The notes beneath the pieces are model-generated. The model saw only the letters and a program-made list of their open reading frames with translations, was not told the DNA's origin and ran no database searches. From Dolomedes plantarius (Eukaryota > Arthropoda > Arachnida > Araneae > Dolomedidae), in assembly GCA_907164885.2 (NCBI GenBank), contig OU015499.1, positions 147,965,118 to 148,029,117 of the forward strand: 64,000 nt of DNA, given 5' to 3'. Numbering within the stretch: the stretch's first letter is position 1; every line of letters begins with the position of its first letter. A program made the translations under genes and the position numbers. This document shows positions 32,723 to 44,142 of the stretch, one piece after another.

Positions 32723-33589
32723 AGAAAGAAATTGAATGTATTCATTCTTCGAGCACATTGTGCCAGGGAGTATTTTTCTATTTTGTTCTTTTCTTAATAT
32801 GAAATTTGGATCAAAAATCAAAATTTTTGAAAGTATTTTTTGATATAAACACGAGGATAATTGCAAAGGTACATTTTCGACTAATTCTTGTATTTTTCGG
32901 TCGGGGCAAACCCACAAACAATGCCTTCTGGCAAACAGAAACTTAAGGAAGGGATCGTTGGTGGGGGGTTTCTTTTATCGAATAGTTCTCCGAGTCATTC
33001 TATTTCAAAAGGGGAGAATACGAATAATTTTTTTCAACATTGAAATAATGAGTTAAAACTCAATGACTCCGTCAGAAACCTGAGGATAAGTAACGACAAC
33101 CGCAATAATGAGTATCAATGGTTTGTAATTTTGTGAGGCATATTTGAGAATCAGTAGAAAATGTACTTTTGGTGGAAGCACTCGTAAAAATATGTGTTTC
33201 GTGTGTTAGATTAAGCTAAATATTTGTATATATTAAGTTAATGTTCATTTTATATTGTCGCAACTGTTCCTCTGTCTATGCACGTGAAATTCTTACCAGA
33301 ATCCTTTATTTTCTGTCTCTATTCCCAAATCACCGATTTTAGCATTTTCAGGAAAATCAATATTTCGGAAAGAAAAATTGCATATTGTTTTCATTCGAAA
33401 CAGTTAATGAATGACCTACAGAATTTCATTGCCAAAGAGAGCGGAACAGTTGTTGGTTTTACTTTTTTGGTCTTTGAAATCAAAATTGAATGCAAATTTC
33501 TAGTTAACAGTAATTATCAATAGAGTAGCAATAGATGTAATGAAATAATAGTGCATTTTATAGCAAAACGAAAAATTATCTTCTCCAAT

Positions 33590-33870
33590 AAGAAATTCAA
33601 AAGATAATGCAACAGTTTTCAATAGCACAATAGAGAATATAGTTTACAATAGAAAATAGCAATTTTATGAAGCAGAGAAAAGGATAACACCTGAATAATG
33701 GATAGAAATAAACTATTGCATTGAAAAATAGAAATTAGAAGAAGATAATAGAAAAAAACAATAGAAATACAAAGTCAATAGTATTTAACAATAGAAATAG
33801 GCAATAGAAACTTAAAATAGAAAATATGATATAAACAATAAAAAATAGACAATAGAATAAGCCAATGAGT
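33590..33870. repeat. Degenerate CAATAGAAA-type tract, copy 1
   Basis: The word AATAGA recurs roughly every 8-20 bases, giving a loose tandem array. Its partner is at about 62,150-62,430. Confidence 0.7.
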
Positions 33871-33919
33871 GATGAAAAATATGAAAGTAGCCTAAAAACC
33901 AGTGAGCAAATAAGCATTT

Positions 33920-35040
33920 AATTTAATTTTTTTTCGCATATATCATCCATAGCTGTCAAAAAGAGTATCAAAAGATCAGCAGATTTCTGAAAATGATTTC
34001 ACCACACTCACGACACACATCATCTGCAGTACACTCAGAACATTTTCCACACACGTGCACAGTGAGGCATTCACACATTCAACACAAACATGCACATCTT
34101 CTGGAGCTGTTGTGTCTTCTGTAGGGTATTGCTAGATAGGTGAGTGCTTAGTTGTCCGTGGCTGGGATTTGTTGGCGTTGTCTACGGTTTTGAGGGAAGG
34201 AGGGATCGTTAGGGATCGGAGGTTCCCGGATACTAGTCGAGATTTTGATGTTTTTCCCGGGGGGTGGGGAGGTCGCCCAGATCGTAGGAAAGGCTCTAGG
34301 ATTTTCCCCTAAAGGCAGCGTCTCGGGGGGTTTGCCATAAACTATAAAAATTTAAAATGGTAGTTGTGTCCTCAATAACTGTATACTGGTGAATGTAGGG
34401 ATCGTAGAGTGTCCGGGACGGGTGGGGGGTCCCCTCCGACGGGTCCCACCTTATCGTGGTGGAGGGGTTTCAGGGTCCCAACGTTTGAGGCCAAAACAGT
34501 CAGATTTTAACTGCACACAGAAAGTGCTAACAAGATCTTGTCGGAGGTATGGCAGGTCTCCAGCCAGTGATCGGATTTGTGTTACAACTCCGCATTCAAC
34601 TCCGACGTGCGGTGGTCGGTTATTGATATGTCGAAAAATCTACTGTTATCTATGTAAAATGCGGTAGATTTTAACCTCATTATTAATGAATGTTTTTAGC
34701 ATGTTTTCAGGAGGTTATGCTCACTATGACTCTTTGTCGTATAGGTGGATACCACCTAAAACTTCATCAACGTGTTGCGATTTGCATTCATCTGATGAGT
34801 GACTTGTTTTGTTATCGGTACGATGGGACCCGACCAAGAGGACCCTTTTAGTATACGTGTATAAAGGATACAATGTGGGTGGTGCGCAACACCTTGTTTA
34901 TTGTTACATATGTATTGCATACTATATAAGAAGTAATCGTTTTCTATTTTTAATACTGATATGTGTGTGTTAGTTACCACATTAAAAATCTATTCATTTC
35001 CTATCATTTTTTCCCGACCTTATTTGTCATTTCTTTCAAT
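33920..35040. other. Duplicon right part, less AT-rich
   Basis: Holds G-rich sequence at 34,190-34,640, including TTATCGTGGTGGAGGGG, which is conserved in the copy at 62,750-63,200. The ORF at 34,389-34,667 is not equally long in the partner, so I do not call it. Identity to copy 2 rises markedly after about 34,650. Confidence 0.4.
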
Positions 35041-35047
35041 TTATATA

Positions 35048-36468
35048 CACTGCTGGCCACCCAAATTGCAACACCAAGAAAGACAAGAGATATCACAACA
35101 AAATTTATTTTGTAGATAACATGTTGACCAAGTATCAGATGATTAAATTTATAGACTTCTGTGAAGTGTGGTTCTTGCCAAAATCAGTAGCCAGAGTAGC
35201 CGCCATTGTTGGAGATCACCGATGCCACACGCCTCGGCTTTGATTCAAAGAGACTTTGGATGAGTTCTTGGGGTACAGCAGACCAAGCAGCTTCCACACG
35301 TTGCCACAGTTGATCTGCTGTGGCAGCTGGGGATGGAATCTCGGTCAATCGTAGAGCAACCATGGACCACATGTTTTCTATGGGCGAAAGATCCGGAGAA
35401 CGAGGCGGCCAGGGAATCAATTCAATCTGGCGATTGACGAAGAACCGTTGGACAATGCGTGCCACTTGTGGTCGCGCATTATCCTGTTGAAATATGGCTG
35501 TGGGCAAGCCCTGAAGGTAAGGAAGGACAACTGGCTCCAACACCTCGGAGATGTAGCGCTGGCTGTTTAAAGTACCGGCTATGCGTACTAGAGGTGTGCG
35601 AGTGTGATATCCAATACCGCTCCATACCATAATACCCGGTGGAGGACCAGTGTGGCGGTGCATAACGCAACTGTTCAGCATCCTCTCTTCACGGTGTCTC
35701 CTGACTCGAATGCGACCATCGTGGTGTTGCAGACAGAAGCGTGACTCGTCAGTAAAGACAATTTCATTCCATTCTGCCGTCCACATCCTTCTGTCATCGC
35801 ACCATTGGCGGCGGAGACGTCTGTGGTTCTGCGTCAAGGGTAGACAAAGCAATGGACGTCTTGCGGACAGACCACTCTGCTGTAAACGGCGTCGAATGGT
35901 ACGCGCAGACACTGGATGATGCGTTACAGACTGCATGTGCTGTGCTATGGTTCGTGATGTGACTGAGCGATCCGTCACTGCCATGCGCACAATTTGCCTG
36001 TCATCCCGTGAAGTGGTGCGCTGAGTTGGATGCGATCGAACACGCCGGTCCGTCGTACCCTCCTGCATCCAACGATCATATATCCAGTTGTTTGGTTATT
36101 ACAGTTGTTTGGTTTCGTTCAACACGACTACCGATTTCCCTGAAAGATAATCCACAATCTCGTTAGGCCACTATCCTTCCTCTGTCGAACTCGGATACTT
36201 GATCAAAAGATGATCGCTGTTTTCGACGAGGCATAATTGATCGTTTTTTTTTGAAAAAACCACAAGAAAAACACAATTGCCGAACTTGAAATCGTTGAAA
36301 TCTCCAAGCCTTAAATAGCGGTCTGAAGTGGCGCCACAGGCTCGCGTGATGTGCGTCTGCGCTGAAATTCTAATCATTTGCATATCTCACCTCCGCTAAT
36401 GCATGTTCTAAATTTCATGTTATTTGCATGTTTCCTTCAGGGTGTTGCATTTACAGTGGCCAGCAGTG
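35048..36468 (-). mobile_element. Tc1-like element (DD34E), full length
   Basis: 1,421 bp with inverted termini beginning CACTGCTGGCCAC, about 28 bp long and imperfect, and TA on each side (35,046-35,047; 36,469-36,470). The left 413 bp match the element at the window's right edge at the same duplicon position, so the insertion predates the duplication. A separate copy of the same family is at 40,327. Confidence 0.9.
35184..36068 (-). pseudogene. Tc1-like transposase, DDE part intact, N-terminus broken
   Basis: 294 codons are open. Catalytic motifs: first Asp in 'IVFTDESRF', second Asp in 'IFQQDNARPQVAR', Glu in 'PPRSPDLSPIENMW', with 34 residues between the last two (classical DD34E). The C-terminus 'SNNGGYSGY' is the normal family end. 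The DNA-binding N-terminus lies upstream (36,069 to about 36,227, beginning ATG at MPRRK) but is broken by a TAA where the sister copy has Tyr (after GRIVA) and by a short direct repeat of ACCAAACAACTG that shifts the frame. As it stands the ORF lacks the first helix-turn-helix, so it should not bind or move the element. Confidence 0.85.
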
Positions 36469-36470
36469 TA

Positions 36471-37210
36471 CTTACCATTTTCATTACGTGTCTGAGACAC
36501 GAAAATTCCTACCCTCTTCGAAGGGTCGTCTTACATTTCTTGTTTGGGATGTAAAATCGTTTTGGAGCGAGCATTCTATTACTTCGGCATTCCTCAAGGT
36601 TTCAACTTGGTTTATAGACTTGTATATCTTTACTTGGTTTTTTGTCATCGTCTTTGTATTTTAAACCCGCCATTAGAAACAACAACAACAAAAATAATTA
36701 CAAGATGAAACGAAATTTTTGTATACCAAGTTTTTAAATTTTCTGTCGAATCATATAAACTTGACAATTCTATGTATTAATAAATACTTACTTAAAATGT
36801 TTTTGATGAATTATCCCATTAACTTGAAAGAAAATGATCAAATGCGTAATAAAGAGAGCAATTCTAATAAATTTTCAAACAACGAAATTAGCTGAAAAAG
36901 AATTCAAATCTGCTTAAAAATGGCTAAAAGTATTAACATAATTCATTGTCATCGTGTTCTGAGCTATTCTAAAAGTTTCAAATGTCTAGCTAGTCGCGAA
37001 GTTAGTTAAAAGCGATTGGAAGATTTGTACTGCAGACAAACAAGACAGCGAGTTTATAAAAACATGGTAATAAATACTTAGATTCTTTATGGACTGGATT
37101 CTCCCACACACTGAAATTTACGCTGGAAAGCGTATAACTTTTTAGAGAGTGACCCATGTGACCATTCATCACAGCATCGAGTTTGTTAATGAGTTTGCCA
37201 CACTATCATA
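36471..37210. other. Spacer right of the Tc1 element
   Basis: No gene recognised. Whether this still belongs to the duplicon cannot be tested, because copy 2 runs out of the window. Confidence 0.4.
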
Positions 37211-37211
37211 T

Positions 37212-37765
37212 AGGGTAAACCAAAAGTCTTGAACTGATTATAAATATTTATCGCGCTCAAACTATTTTAATTACACCTATATTTGTTTGGATATATTGTA
37301 AGTACTGTTATAAATTTTTTATAAGACCATTTACCTCAGTAAATTTTAACGTGTGCCCCCTTGGTAGCTCGGAGAATGTCGAAGCGGTATTCCAGTTCCC
37401 ACCAAGTGTTATTTAACATGTCTTCTGTTACAGTATACGCAGTACATGTTTCGTCTTGGAAATCATGCACTAAAGATCCCCAGTGTGGGGGTGCGACATC
37501 TTTCTGAAAAAGTTGCAATACGTCAAAGTAAATGTTAGGGGTACGCTTTTTGGGCTTTCTCTTGAATTGACGCCATTCCGGTCGAAAATGATGTCCTCTA
37601 TTCAATTATTCCCGAGTCCTTCTTGAAGGAGCACACGCGTCATTTTTTGCACAAACACAAACTACTAAAACTGACCTATCCAACGGTACAAAAGTTACAT
37701 TATTATAGTAAACGGTTATTTTGTAATGAATTTTTATAATCAGGGCAAGACTTTTGATTCACCCT
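37212..37765 (-). mobile_element. Deleted mariner-like element
   Basis: Inverted ends AGGGT(A/G)AA.CAAAAGTCTTG with about 33 bp of similarity. The minus-strand relic (37,336-37,605) reads 'FQKDVAPPHWGSLVHDF', which carries the QDGAPPHW-type second catalytic Asp, and then jumps to the C-terminal 'NTWWELEYRFDILRATKGAH'. The stretch with the third catalytic residue is deleted. The target duplication is not clear. Confidence 0.7.
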
Positions 37766-37780
37766 TGTGTCATTTTAATA

Positions 37781-39319
37781 CACACTCACTTCAAAAATTT
37801 AAGCACGGAAAGGAAAATCTTAATTTCCGTAAGCCAATCTGAATTAAAGAATCTGAAATTTGGTGCAAAGGTAGAAGGAAGTATGCAAATATGTTAGGTA
37901 ACAGCCAATCACGGTTTCGCGTCGAGAAATATGCAAAACAGGCAGTCGTATAAGAAGCCGGCATTGTGAAGGGTTACAGGAGTTGTATGTAAGTGCTGAA
38001 GAAAGGTGTTTAGAACATTCGTACGATTCGTTTACAATCTAGACGTATTTCTATGGTTTCCAGAAGACGAGTGGAAGTTTCTGAGCGTAGTTGGGCTGTC
38101 GGACGCATTGAAGCAGGACAGTCTATCACAGATGTTGCTCTTTTCTTCGACGTTCATCATTCCGTCATTTCACTATTATGGAAACAATTCCAAACCAGAG
38201 AAACAGTTGTACGAAGAACCGTAGCCGGCCGTCCAAGGGTTATGACCCCCACGGAAGATCGATATATTGCTGTTGTAGCCGAGTGGAATCGAAGATCGAC
38301 CTCCCCACATGTGACATTTATGGTTGCAGCGGCCATTGGTAAGACGATATCTACCATTACTGTTCGTCGAAGACTACACATGAATGGTCTGTATGCCTGG
38401 GTACAACGAGTCTGTGTTCCTTTATCCGTCCAATCCAGAGGGGCACGATTAAATTGGTGCCACCAGCATGTGAATTCGACTGTGTCTGTTTGGGACAAAG
38501 TTATGTTCACAGATGAGTCCAAATTGCCCTACAACCCAATGATAAGCGTGTAAGGGTCTGGAGGGAACAAAGCACACGCAATCGGCCCGAGAACATCACC
38601 GAACATCACGCATTCCGCGGTGGAAGCGTCATGGTCTGGGCAGGGATTTCATTGGGATATCGCAGCGACCTCCACATTTACATGCGAGGTTCTGTGACGG
38701 CTGTACGGTATCGAGATGAAGTCCTAGACCCTACTGCAACACTGTACGCTGCAGCAGTTGGTCCTTGTTTCGTTTTAATGGACGATAATGCCCGTCGCCA
38801 TAGAGCTGCCATCATTGACGACTTTCTGGAGAGTGAGGGGATGGCGCGTATGGAGTGGCCAGCTTACTCGCCGAACCTTAATCCAATTGAAAATCTTTGG
38901 GATGCCCACGGCCGTGCTGTATGTAGACATTTCCCACCTCCAGCCACTCTCAGAGATTTAAAAACTGCCCTACAGAAGGAATGGCGATTAGTGGACTCTG
39001 CGGCGGTGGATCACCTCGTAAAAGCATGATCACACGCTGTACAGTTTGTATGAAGGTGAGGGGGCTCACATACCCTATTAATGTCGGTTTTTGTTGTTCG
39101 TCCTGCATTTAAACACCATTTTGTTAATGACGCAAATATGACGTCATCTTATAATTTATGAAAATTCAATATTTTTTTTATCTCTATATGCAATTCTTTC
39201 ATTTGTTTCATGAATAAACATAGAGCTACTTACTTGCAGCATTTCATGTCAATCAAAGCAGAACTTGTCCATTTTTTCGGATTTTACTGCTCAGTGCTTA
39301 AGTTTTGGAAGTGAGTATA
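37781..39319 (+). mobile_element. Tc1-like element (DD34E), complete ends
   Basis: 1,539 bp. Termini CACACTCACTTCAAAAATTT and the imperfect inverted partner, flanked by TA (37,779-37,780; 39,320-39,321). Only 15 bases separate it from the mariner-like relic on its left. It carries one transposase pseudogene. Confidence 0.85.
38053..39090 (+). pseudogene. Tc1-like transposase, two single-base frameshifts
   Basis: Starts at ATG 38,053. HTH region 'GRIEAGQSITDVALFF' and 'HHSVISLLWKQF'; first Asp in 'VMFTDESK'; second Asp in 'VLMDDNARRHRAA'; Glu in 'AYSPNLNPIENLWD'; 34 residues between the last two. A one-base loss at about 38,525, just after DESK, puts the next 100 bases into another frame, and one extra base at about 39,018 removes the normal C-terminus. 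Everything else is collinear with Tc1 proteins, so only two small changes separate this copy from an open frame. Inactive as it stands. Confidence 0.85.
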
Positions 39320-39360
39320 TATTTGGAAATTGTTAGCATAGGCGTAGCGTGCTTCTAACG

Positions 39361-39391
39361 TTTTTTTTTTTTTTTTTTTGGGGGGGGGGGG
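39361..39391. repeat. T19G12 homopolymer junction
   Basis: Nineteen T residues directly followed by twelve G residues. Confidence 0.9.
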
Positions 39392-39404
39392 TGCACGAAT
39401 TAGG

Positions 39405-39560
39405 GATGGGATATCGAAAGCAAAACATCGATATGAGTATGATAATAATACGTTTATTATTATCGATATCAAGAATATATCGATACAAAAATATCGATAT
39501 TTGAAAATATCAACCAAATTTCAAAATATTTACTATATTTCAAAATATACATGATATTTA
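39405..39560. repeat. ATCGATAT-rich palindromic region
   Basis: Several copies of ATATCGATAT-like words after GGGATGGGATATCG. Similar regions lie at about 23,130-23,255 and 47,240-47,370, where the opposite boundary ATATCCCATCCC is seen. Possibly ends of a MITE family. Confidence 0.4.
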
Positions 39561-39618
39561 AAGATAATAACACATTTCACTTTGCTGTCAATCATATTCG
39601 GAGGAATGATTGTATAGT

Positions 39619-39740
<122 letters not shown>

Positions 39741-39924
39741 TAATAGTACTATAAAAAATGATTTTAATTTAATTCAATCAGATAACAACATTTAAATAAA
39801 CAGTATTTTATCAAATTAAAAAGTTTCTATTTAGAGACAGTAAAGAATCGTAGTTTGGGTGAAGCAATGGCAACACTGACTGTATGTAAACATATTGGAA
39901 GGAGGTATTGGAGATAACCGGTTT

Positions 39925-40325
39925 CTGGACCGAAACCCTTGAGACAAGAAGTTTTTGTACGTTACAGTCCATTATTTTGGAAATGAAAAATTAGCTTTCT
40001 GCACCATTGGAGTATTTGAAAATGATCACAGCCATATTAGAGATTACATTTCTTCAAGAATCCTTCAAGTCCTGCAGTAGTGCGGTTTGAAAAAAGAAAA
40101 GCCAAATTGAATGGTCAGTGATCAAGGATCGAATATGGTTAAAACCGTGGAAATTGCTTGTGGTAGAAAATGCATGTAATAATTTTTGCCCATCTCCTCA
40201 ATTTGATCGCTTACTGTTCAGTTGAAGCCGTACCAGAGCTCCTGCCACTAAATGGAAAGGTGAAGAAAGTGGTGACCTAGTTCAAACACAGTGTTCGGGC
40301 TTCATATGAACTCAGAGCAGAAAGT
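39925..40325 (+). pseudogene. hAT transposase core fragment, 5' of Tc1 insertions
   Basis: Plus-strand frames give 'FLYVTVHYFGNEKLAFCTIG', 'FENDHSHIRDYISSRI' and 'MVSDQGSNMVKTVEIA', the second being the typical hAT catalytic 'SD.GSNMVKA' region of ZBED-type transposases. Several stops and frame changes are present. The matching C-terminal part resumes at 42,975 after two Tc1 elements. Confidence 0.6.
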
Positions 40326-40326
40326 A

Positions 40327-41632
40327 TACTGCTGGCCACTGTAAAAGCAACACTCTGACAACATGCAAATAACATCTGGAAACATGCAAATAACATCAAA
40401 TTTACAACATGCATTAGCGGAGGTGAAATATGCAAATGATTAGAATTTCAGCGTAGACGCACATCACGCGGACCTGTGGCGCCACTTCAAAGCGCTATTT
40501 AAGGTTTGGAGATTTCGACGATTTCAAGTTCGGCATTTGTGTTTTTCTTGTGGTTTTTTCAAAAAAACGATCAATTATGCCTCGTCGAAAACAGAGATCA
40601 TCTTTTGATCAAGTATCCGAGTTCGACAGAGGAAGGATAGTGGCCTACCGAGATTGTGGATTATCGTTCATTGAAATCGGTAGTCTTGTTGGACGAAACC
40701 AAATAACTGTAATGCGGATATGTCATCGTTGGATGCAGGAGGGTACGACGGACCGGCGTGTTCGATCGCATCCACCTCAGCGCACCACTTCACGTGATGA
40801 CAGGCAAATTGTGCGCATGGCACTGACGGATCGCTCAGTCACATCACGAACCATAGCACAGCACATGCAGTCTGTAACACATCATCCATGTGCATAACGA
40901 CAGACGTCTCCGCCGCCAATGTTGCGATGACAGAATGATGTGGACGGCAGAATGGAATGAAATTGTCTTTACTGACGAGTCACGCTTCTGTCAGCAACAC
41001 CACGATGGTCGCATTCGAGTCTGGAGACACCGTGAAGAGAGGATGCTGAACAGCTGCGTTATGCACCGCCACACTGGTCCTGCACCGGGTATTATGGTTT
41101 GAGGCGGTATTGGATATCACTCTCGCACACCTCTAGTACGCATTGCCGGTACTTTAAACAGCCAGCGCTACATCTGCGAGGTGTTGGAGCCAGTTGTCCT
41201 TCCTTACCTTCAGGGCTTGCCCCCAGCCATATTTCAACAGGATAATGCGCGACCACACGTGGCACGCATTGTCCAACCGTTCTTCGTAAATCGCCAGATT
41301 GAATTGCTTTCCTGGCCGCCTCGCTCTCCGGATCTTTCGCCGATAGAAAACATGTGGTCCATGGTTGCTCTACGATTGACCCAGATTCCATGCCCAGCTG
41401 CCACAGGAGATCGACTTTGGCAACGTGTGGAAGCTGCTTGGTCTGCTGTACCCCAAGAACTCATTAAAAGTCTCTTTGAATCAATGCCGAGGCGTGTGGC
41501 AGCGGTGATCTCCAACAATGGCGGCTACTCTGGCTACTGATTTTGGCCGGAACCACACTTCACAGAAGTCTATAAATTTAATCATTTGATACTTGGTCAA
41601 CATGTTATCTACAAAATGAATTTTGTTGTGAT
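40327..41632 (+). mobile_element. Tc1-like element of the 35,048 family, 3' end lost
   Basis: The left terminus TACTGCTGGCCACTG follows TA at 40,325-40,326. Sequence runs collinear with the 35,048 element (reverse strand) up to TTTTGTTGTGATA (about 41,632), where the last ~50 bp and the right terminal repeat are missing and another Tc1 family begins. Confidence 0.8.
40576..41540 (+). pseudogene. Tc1-like transposase, deletion and nonsense
   Basis: Starts at ATG 40,576 (MPRRKQRSS). The N-terminal HTH is intact here ('FDRGRIVAYRDCGLSF', 'NQITVMRICHRWMQEG'), unlike the sister copy at 35,184. A deletion of about 100 bases after 'SVTHHP' (about 40,890) shifts the frame. The catalytic part then reads on with 'IVFTDESRF', a TGA in place of a Trp codon at 41,099, 'IFQQDNARPHVAR' and 'PPRSPDLSPIENMW'. 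It ends in the family C-terminus 'SNNGGYSGY'. Confidence 0.85.
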
Positions 41633-41639
41633 AACTCCC

Positions 41640-42972
41640 TGGAGCAATTGTAAAAAATATCTCGTTTACAAAAACTTAATATTATATGTTTTGTATGATG
41701 GTTAATACATTGTATTTCTCCCATGCGATGAAATACAGTCTGAACAATGCCTAGGCATGCTGAGTATCAAATTATATAGCTGATCTTGGGGGAGATTACT
41801 CCACTCAGCATGCAATGCTCTCCCAAGTTCCGGTACATATGTAGGAGGTGGTTGGTGAGTTGAAACTTGTCGGCCAAGCATGTCCCACACTTGCTCTATC
41901 GGATTCAAGTCAGGTGAGAATGCTGGCCATTAAATACGGGTGATATCTTCAGATTGAAGGCATTCGTTTACGATGTTTGCTCGGTGAGGACGGGCGTTGT
42001 CAGCCATAAACACAAATTCTGCACCCATGGCACCCCTAAAAAACGTATATGTTGTTCCAGAATATGTCCCGATAAATGTGGCCGTTCATGGTTCCCATTT
42101 GAACATGCAGATCTGATCTGGAACTCAGTATAAATCCACCCCAAACGAGCAATCATGCACCACCGTAACGGTGTCGTTCAATGATGTTATCTTCGTGGTA
42201 ACTGGTAACCTGGCGTTCTCCATATGAAAGTCCGACTTGAATCAGAGTGCAAGCTAAATCTGGATTCGTCGGAAAACATCACACAAGCCCACTGTGACGA
42301 TGTGCACATTGCATGTTCTCTAATCCAGGCTAATCACTGCCGACAGTGAGTTGCCGTGAGCGGAGCACAACTTACAGGCCTGTGAGCATTTGACCAATAT
42401 TTCCCAAACGTCTGTACACGGTTTGCCATGAAACTGTGGTACCCGTGGCTGCAGACAGCTGACGAGACAAGTCGGATTATATCCTACTTCTGCTTCTTTT
42501 GGTAGTTACTGCGAAATACCGGTCTTCATTCGGCGTTATAACTCAGGGGCGACCTGTACTGTAACGTCTACATATATTTCCACCATCTTGACGTTGACAA
42601 AGCCTAGAGATGACACTTTGGGCAATTCCCCGTTCCCCGAATACTTCCATCTGAGTCCGACCGCATTCCAGGCGGCCGATATTTCTACCTCGTAAAAAAT
42701 CATCCGCATGCGTCATCTGTGTTATACCTATTCGGTTATGGCACTGAGCGGCTTACAGATCTCTTGTGAACAATTTTACTTCTTTGCCACCATTTTTTAT
42801 AAACGCCTCTCTTCCACTCTCTTCATTGTCACATACTATCGGCGTCATCTGGCTTCCTGTAATTTGCATATTATTCTTGAAGATGTGTGCGATAATTCTA
42901 CAGGTGAAATTTTTACTTTAGAGTTCGATTTCCGTGTGATTCTGAATTATCCTTAATTTATGGACATGAGTG
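41640..42972 (-). mobile_element. Second Tc1-like element, decayed, one end lost
   Basis: On the minus strand it begins with a terminus CACTCATGTCCATAAATTAA at 42,972, followed on the plus side by TA (42,973-42,974). The other terminus is not present near 41,640. Minus-strand relics read 'PNEDRYFAVT' (about 42,520), 'NRVQTFGKYWSNAHR'-like text, and at the end 'MNPIEQVWDMLGRQVSTHQP' to 'SHGRNTMY' (41,702-41,908), which holds the catalytic Glu. Many stops and gaps. Confidence 0.75.
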
Positions 42973-42974
42973 TA

Positions 42975-43455
42975 CTTCAGGGACCCTGAGACTACTACCA
43001 AAGTTTTTCGAGAACTGAAAGTAATTTTGAAAAGCTCCCATTCACTGAAAAGTGAACACAGTTCCAATTCTGACAATGGAGAATGACATGAATCATTTAT
43101 CTTTGGTGAACACTCCAAAACGGTTCAGAAAACTTGGAAGCATCGAATTTCTTCATCATTTCATCAGGAACATTTTCATCAGGAAAATGTGAGCTACCTA
43201 AAGCCTGCCTTTTATTGGCGATCCCCTGAAGAAGCTGACATCAACAAGTGTCCGCTTTCTTTTTGGAGTAAATCAGTTGGATTGTACCCGGAACTATACG
43301 GGATTGCCAAGCGATATTTGGCTGCTACTTCAACATCAGTGCCATCTGAAAGAATTTTTTCTCAAGCCAGCAATATAATTAACTCAGGCAGAAATCGTCT
43401 CACATTGAATAAACTTCTTTCCTCTGCTCATTGGGAGAAGAATTCTTTTCTTTAA
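42975..43455 (+). pseudogene. hAT transposase C-terminal dimerisation fragment
   Basis: The frame at 43,189-43,455 reads 'CPLSFWSKSVGLYPELYGIA', 'RYLAATSTSVPSERIFSQA' and 'NRLTLNKLLSS': the hAT C-terminal dimerisation motif (W....P.L...A..YL...ATS.PSER.FS..G.....R.RL). It ends in a natural-looking stop. Same strand and order as the core fragment at 39,925-40,325, so both are best read as one hAT gene split by Tc1 insertions. Confidence 0.8.
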
Positions 43456-44134
43456 TTAATGGACAATAATTGTTTTTATTCATTTTTTGTTCTTTCTAGA
43501 ATTCATTTTTATATGTTGAACAATTTTTAATTTTTTCACGCATTTTTTGATTGCTTACATTAAAAATTAATTTGTATATGTTAGAAATTATTTGTATTTA
43601 AAGAAATAAATAATAATAATTTTATGTTTAATTCTTTTGCCTGATATACTTATGTATCTTTTTTAAATTAAATTTTTTAGATAAGCTACTCCCATTTTAA
43701 ATCACTTCTGGGCTTTCATAAATTAAAATAATTAATGATAATATTTTAATTAAGTAATTTTTTATTTTATATTTGCTTACATTAATTCACCTGTCTTCAG
43801 CTCTATACTTCTAATAAATACCAAACTCAAGATATTTCAAAATATTTAGCCTTGTTTACTTGATTGATATGAAACTTTCCGAGAGGTTTTATAGTGGAAC
43901 TGACTTTCAAACACCATAGTGAGATGCAATGATGTGGTATATAATTCTTACTGAATAAATCTTTTACGCCAATTCAACCATCAATTTTTATTCTTACTGG
44001 ATTAATTCACTCCATTTTAGTTCGTTTTCAGGAAGTCCTCAGAGAACTTTATTTAAAATCAAAAAAATTTTATTCTTTAAATTTAAAAATCTCCAACTCA
44101 ACACAATATGAACCAAAAGCTTCGAAAGATGTTT
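43456..44134. other. AT-rich spacer
   Basis: No feature recognised. Confidence 0.4.
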
Positions 44135-44142
44135 GTCTAGTG

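Larger units (their letters stand above)
21717..35460 (+). repeat. Duplicon copy 1
   Basis: Collinear with 45,811-64,000 in the same orientation. The left edge falls inside a hAT element. The right edge is unknown, because copy 2 is cut by the window end while the two sequences still match. Sampled divergence: 12 differences in about 240 bases at 33,283-33,522, but 3 in 300 at 34,681-34,980. Copy 1 has its own foldback MITE and hAT MITE, and lacks several blocks present in copy 2. Confidence 0.9.

Noticed and set aside
32303..32917. Phe/Leu-rich minus-strand ORFs that look like membrane proteins
   Set aside because: They are the antisense of the Lys/Glu coiled-coil repeat; AAG/GAA read backwards gives Phe/Leu.
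34389..34667. 92-codon Arg/Gly-rich ORF
   Set aside because: The partner in the second copy is shortened by an indel at its start; no domain.
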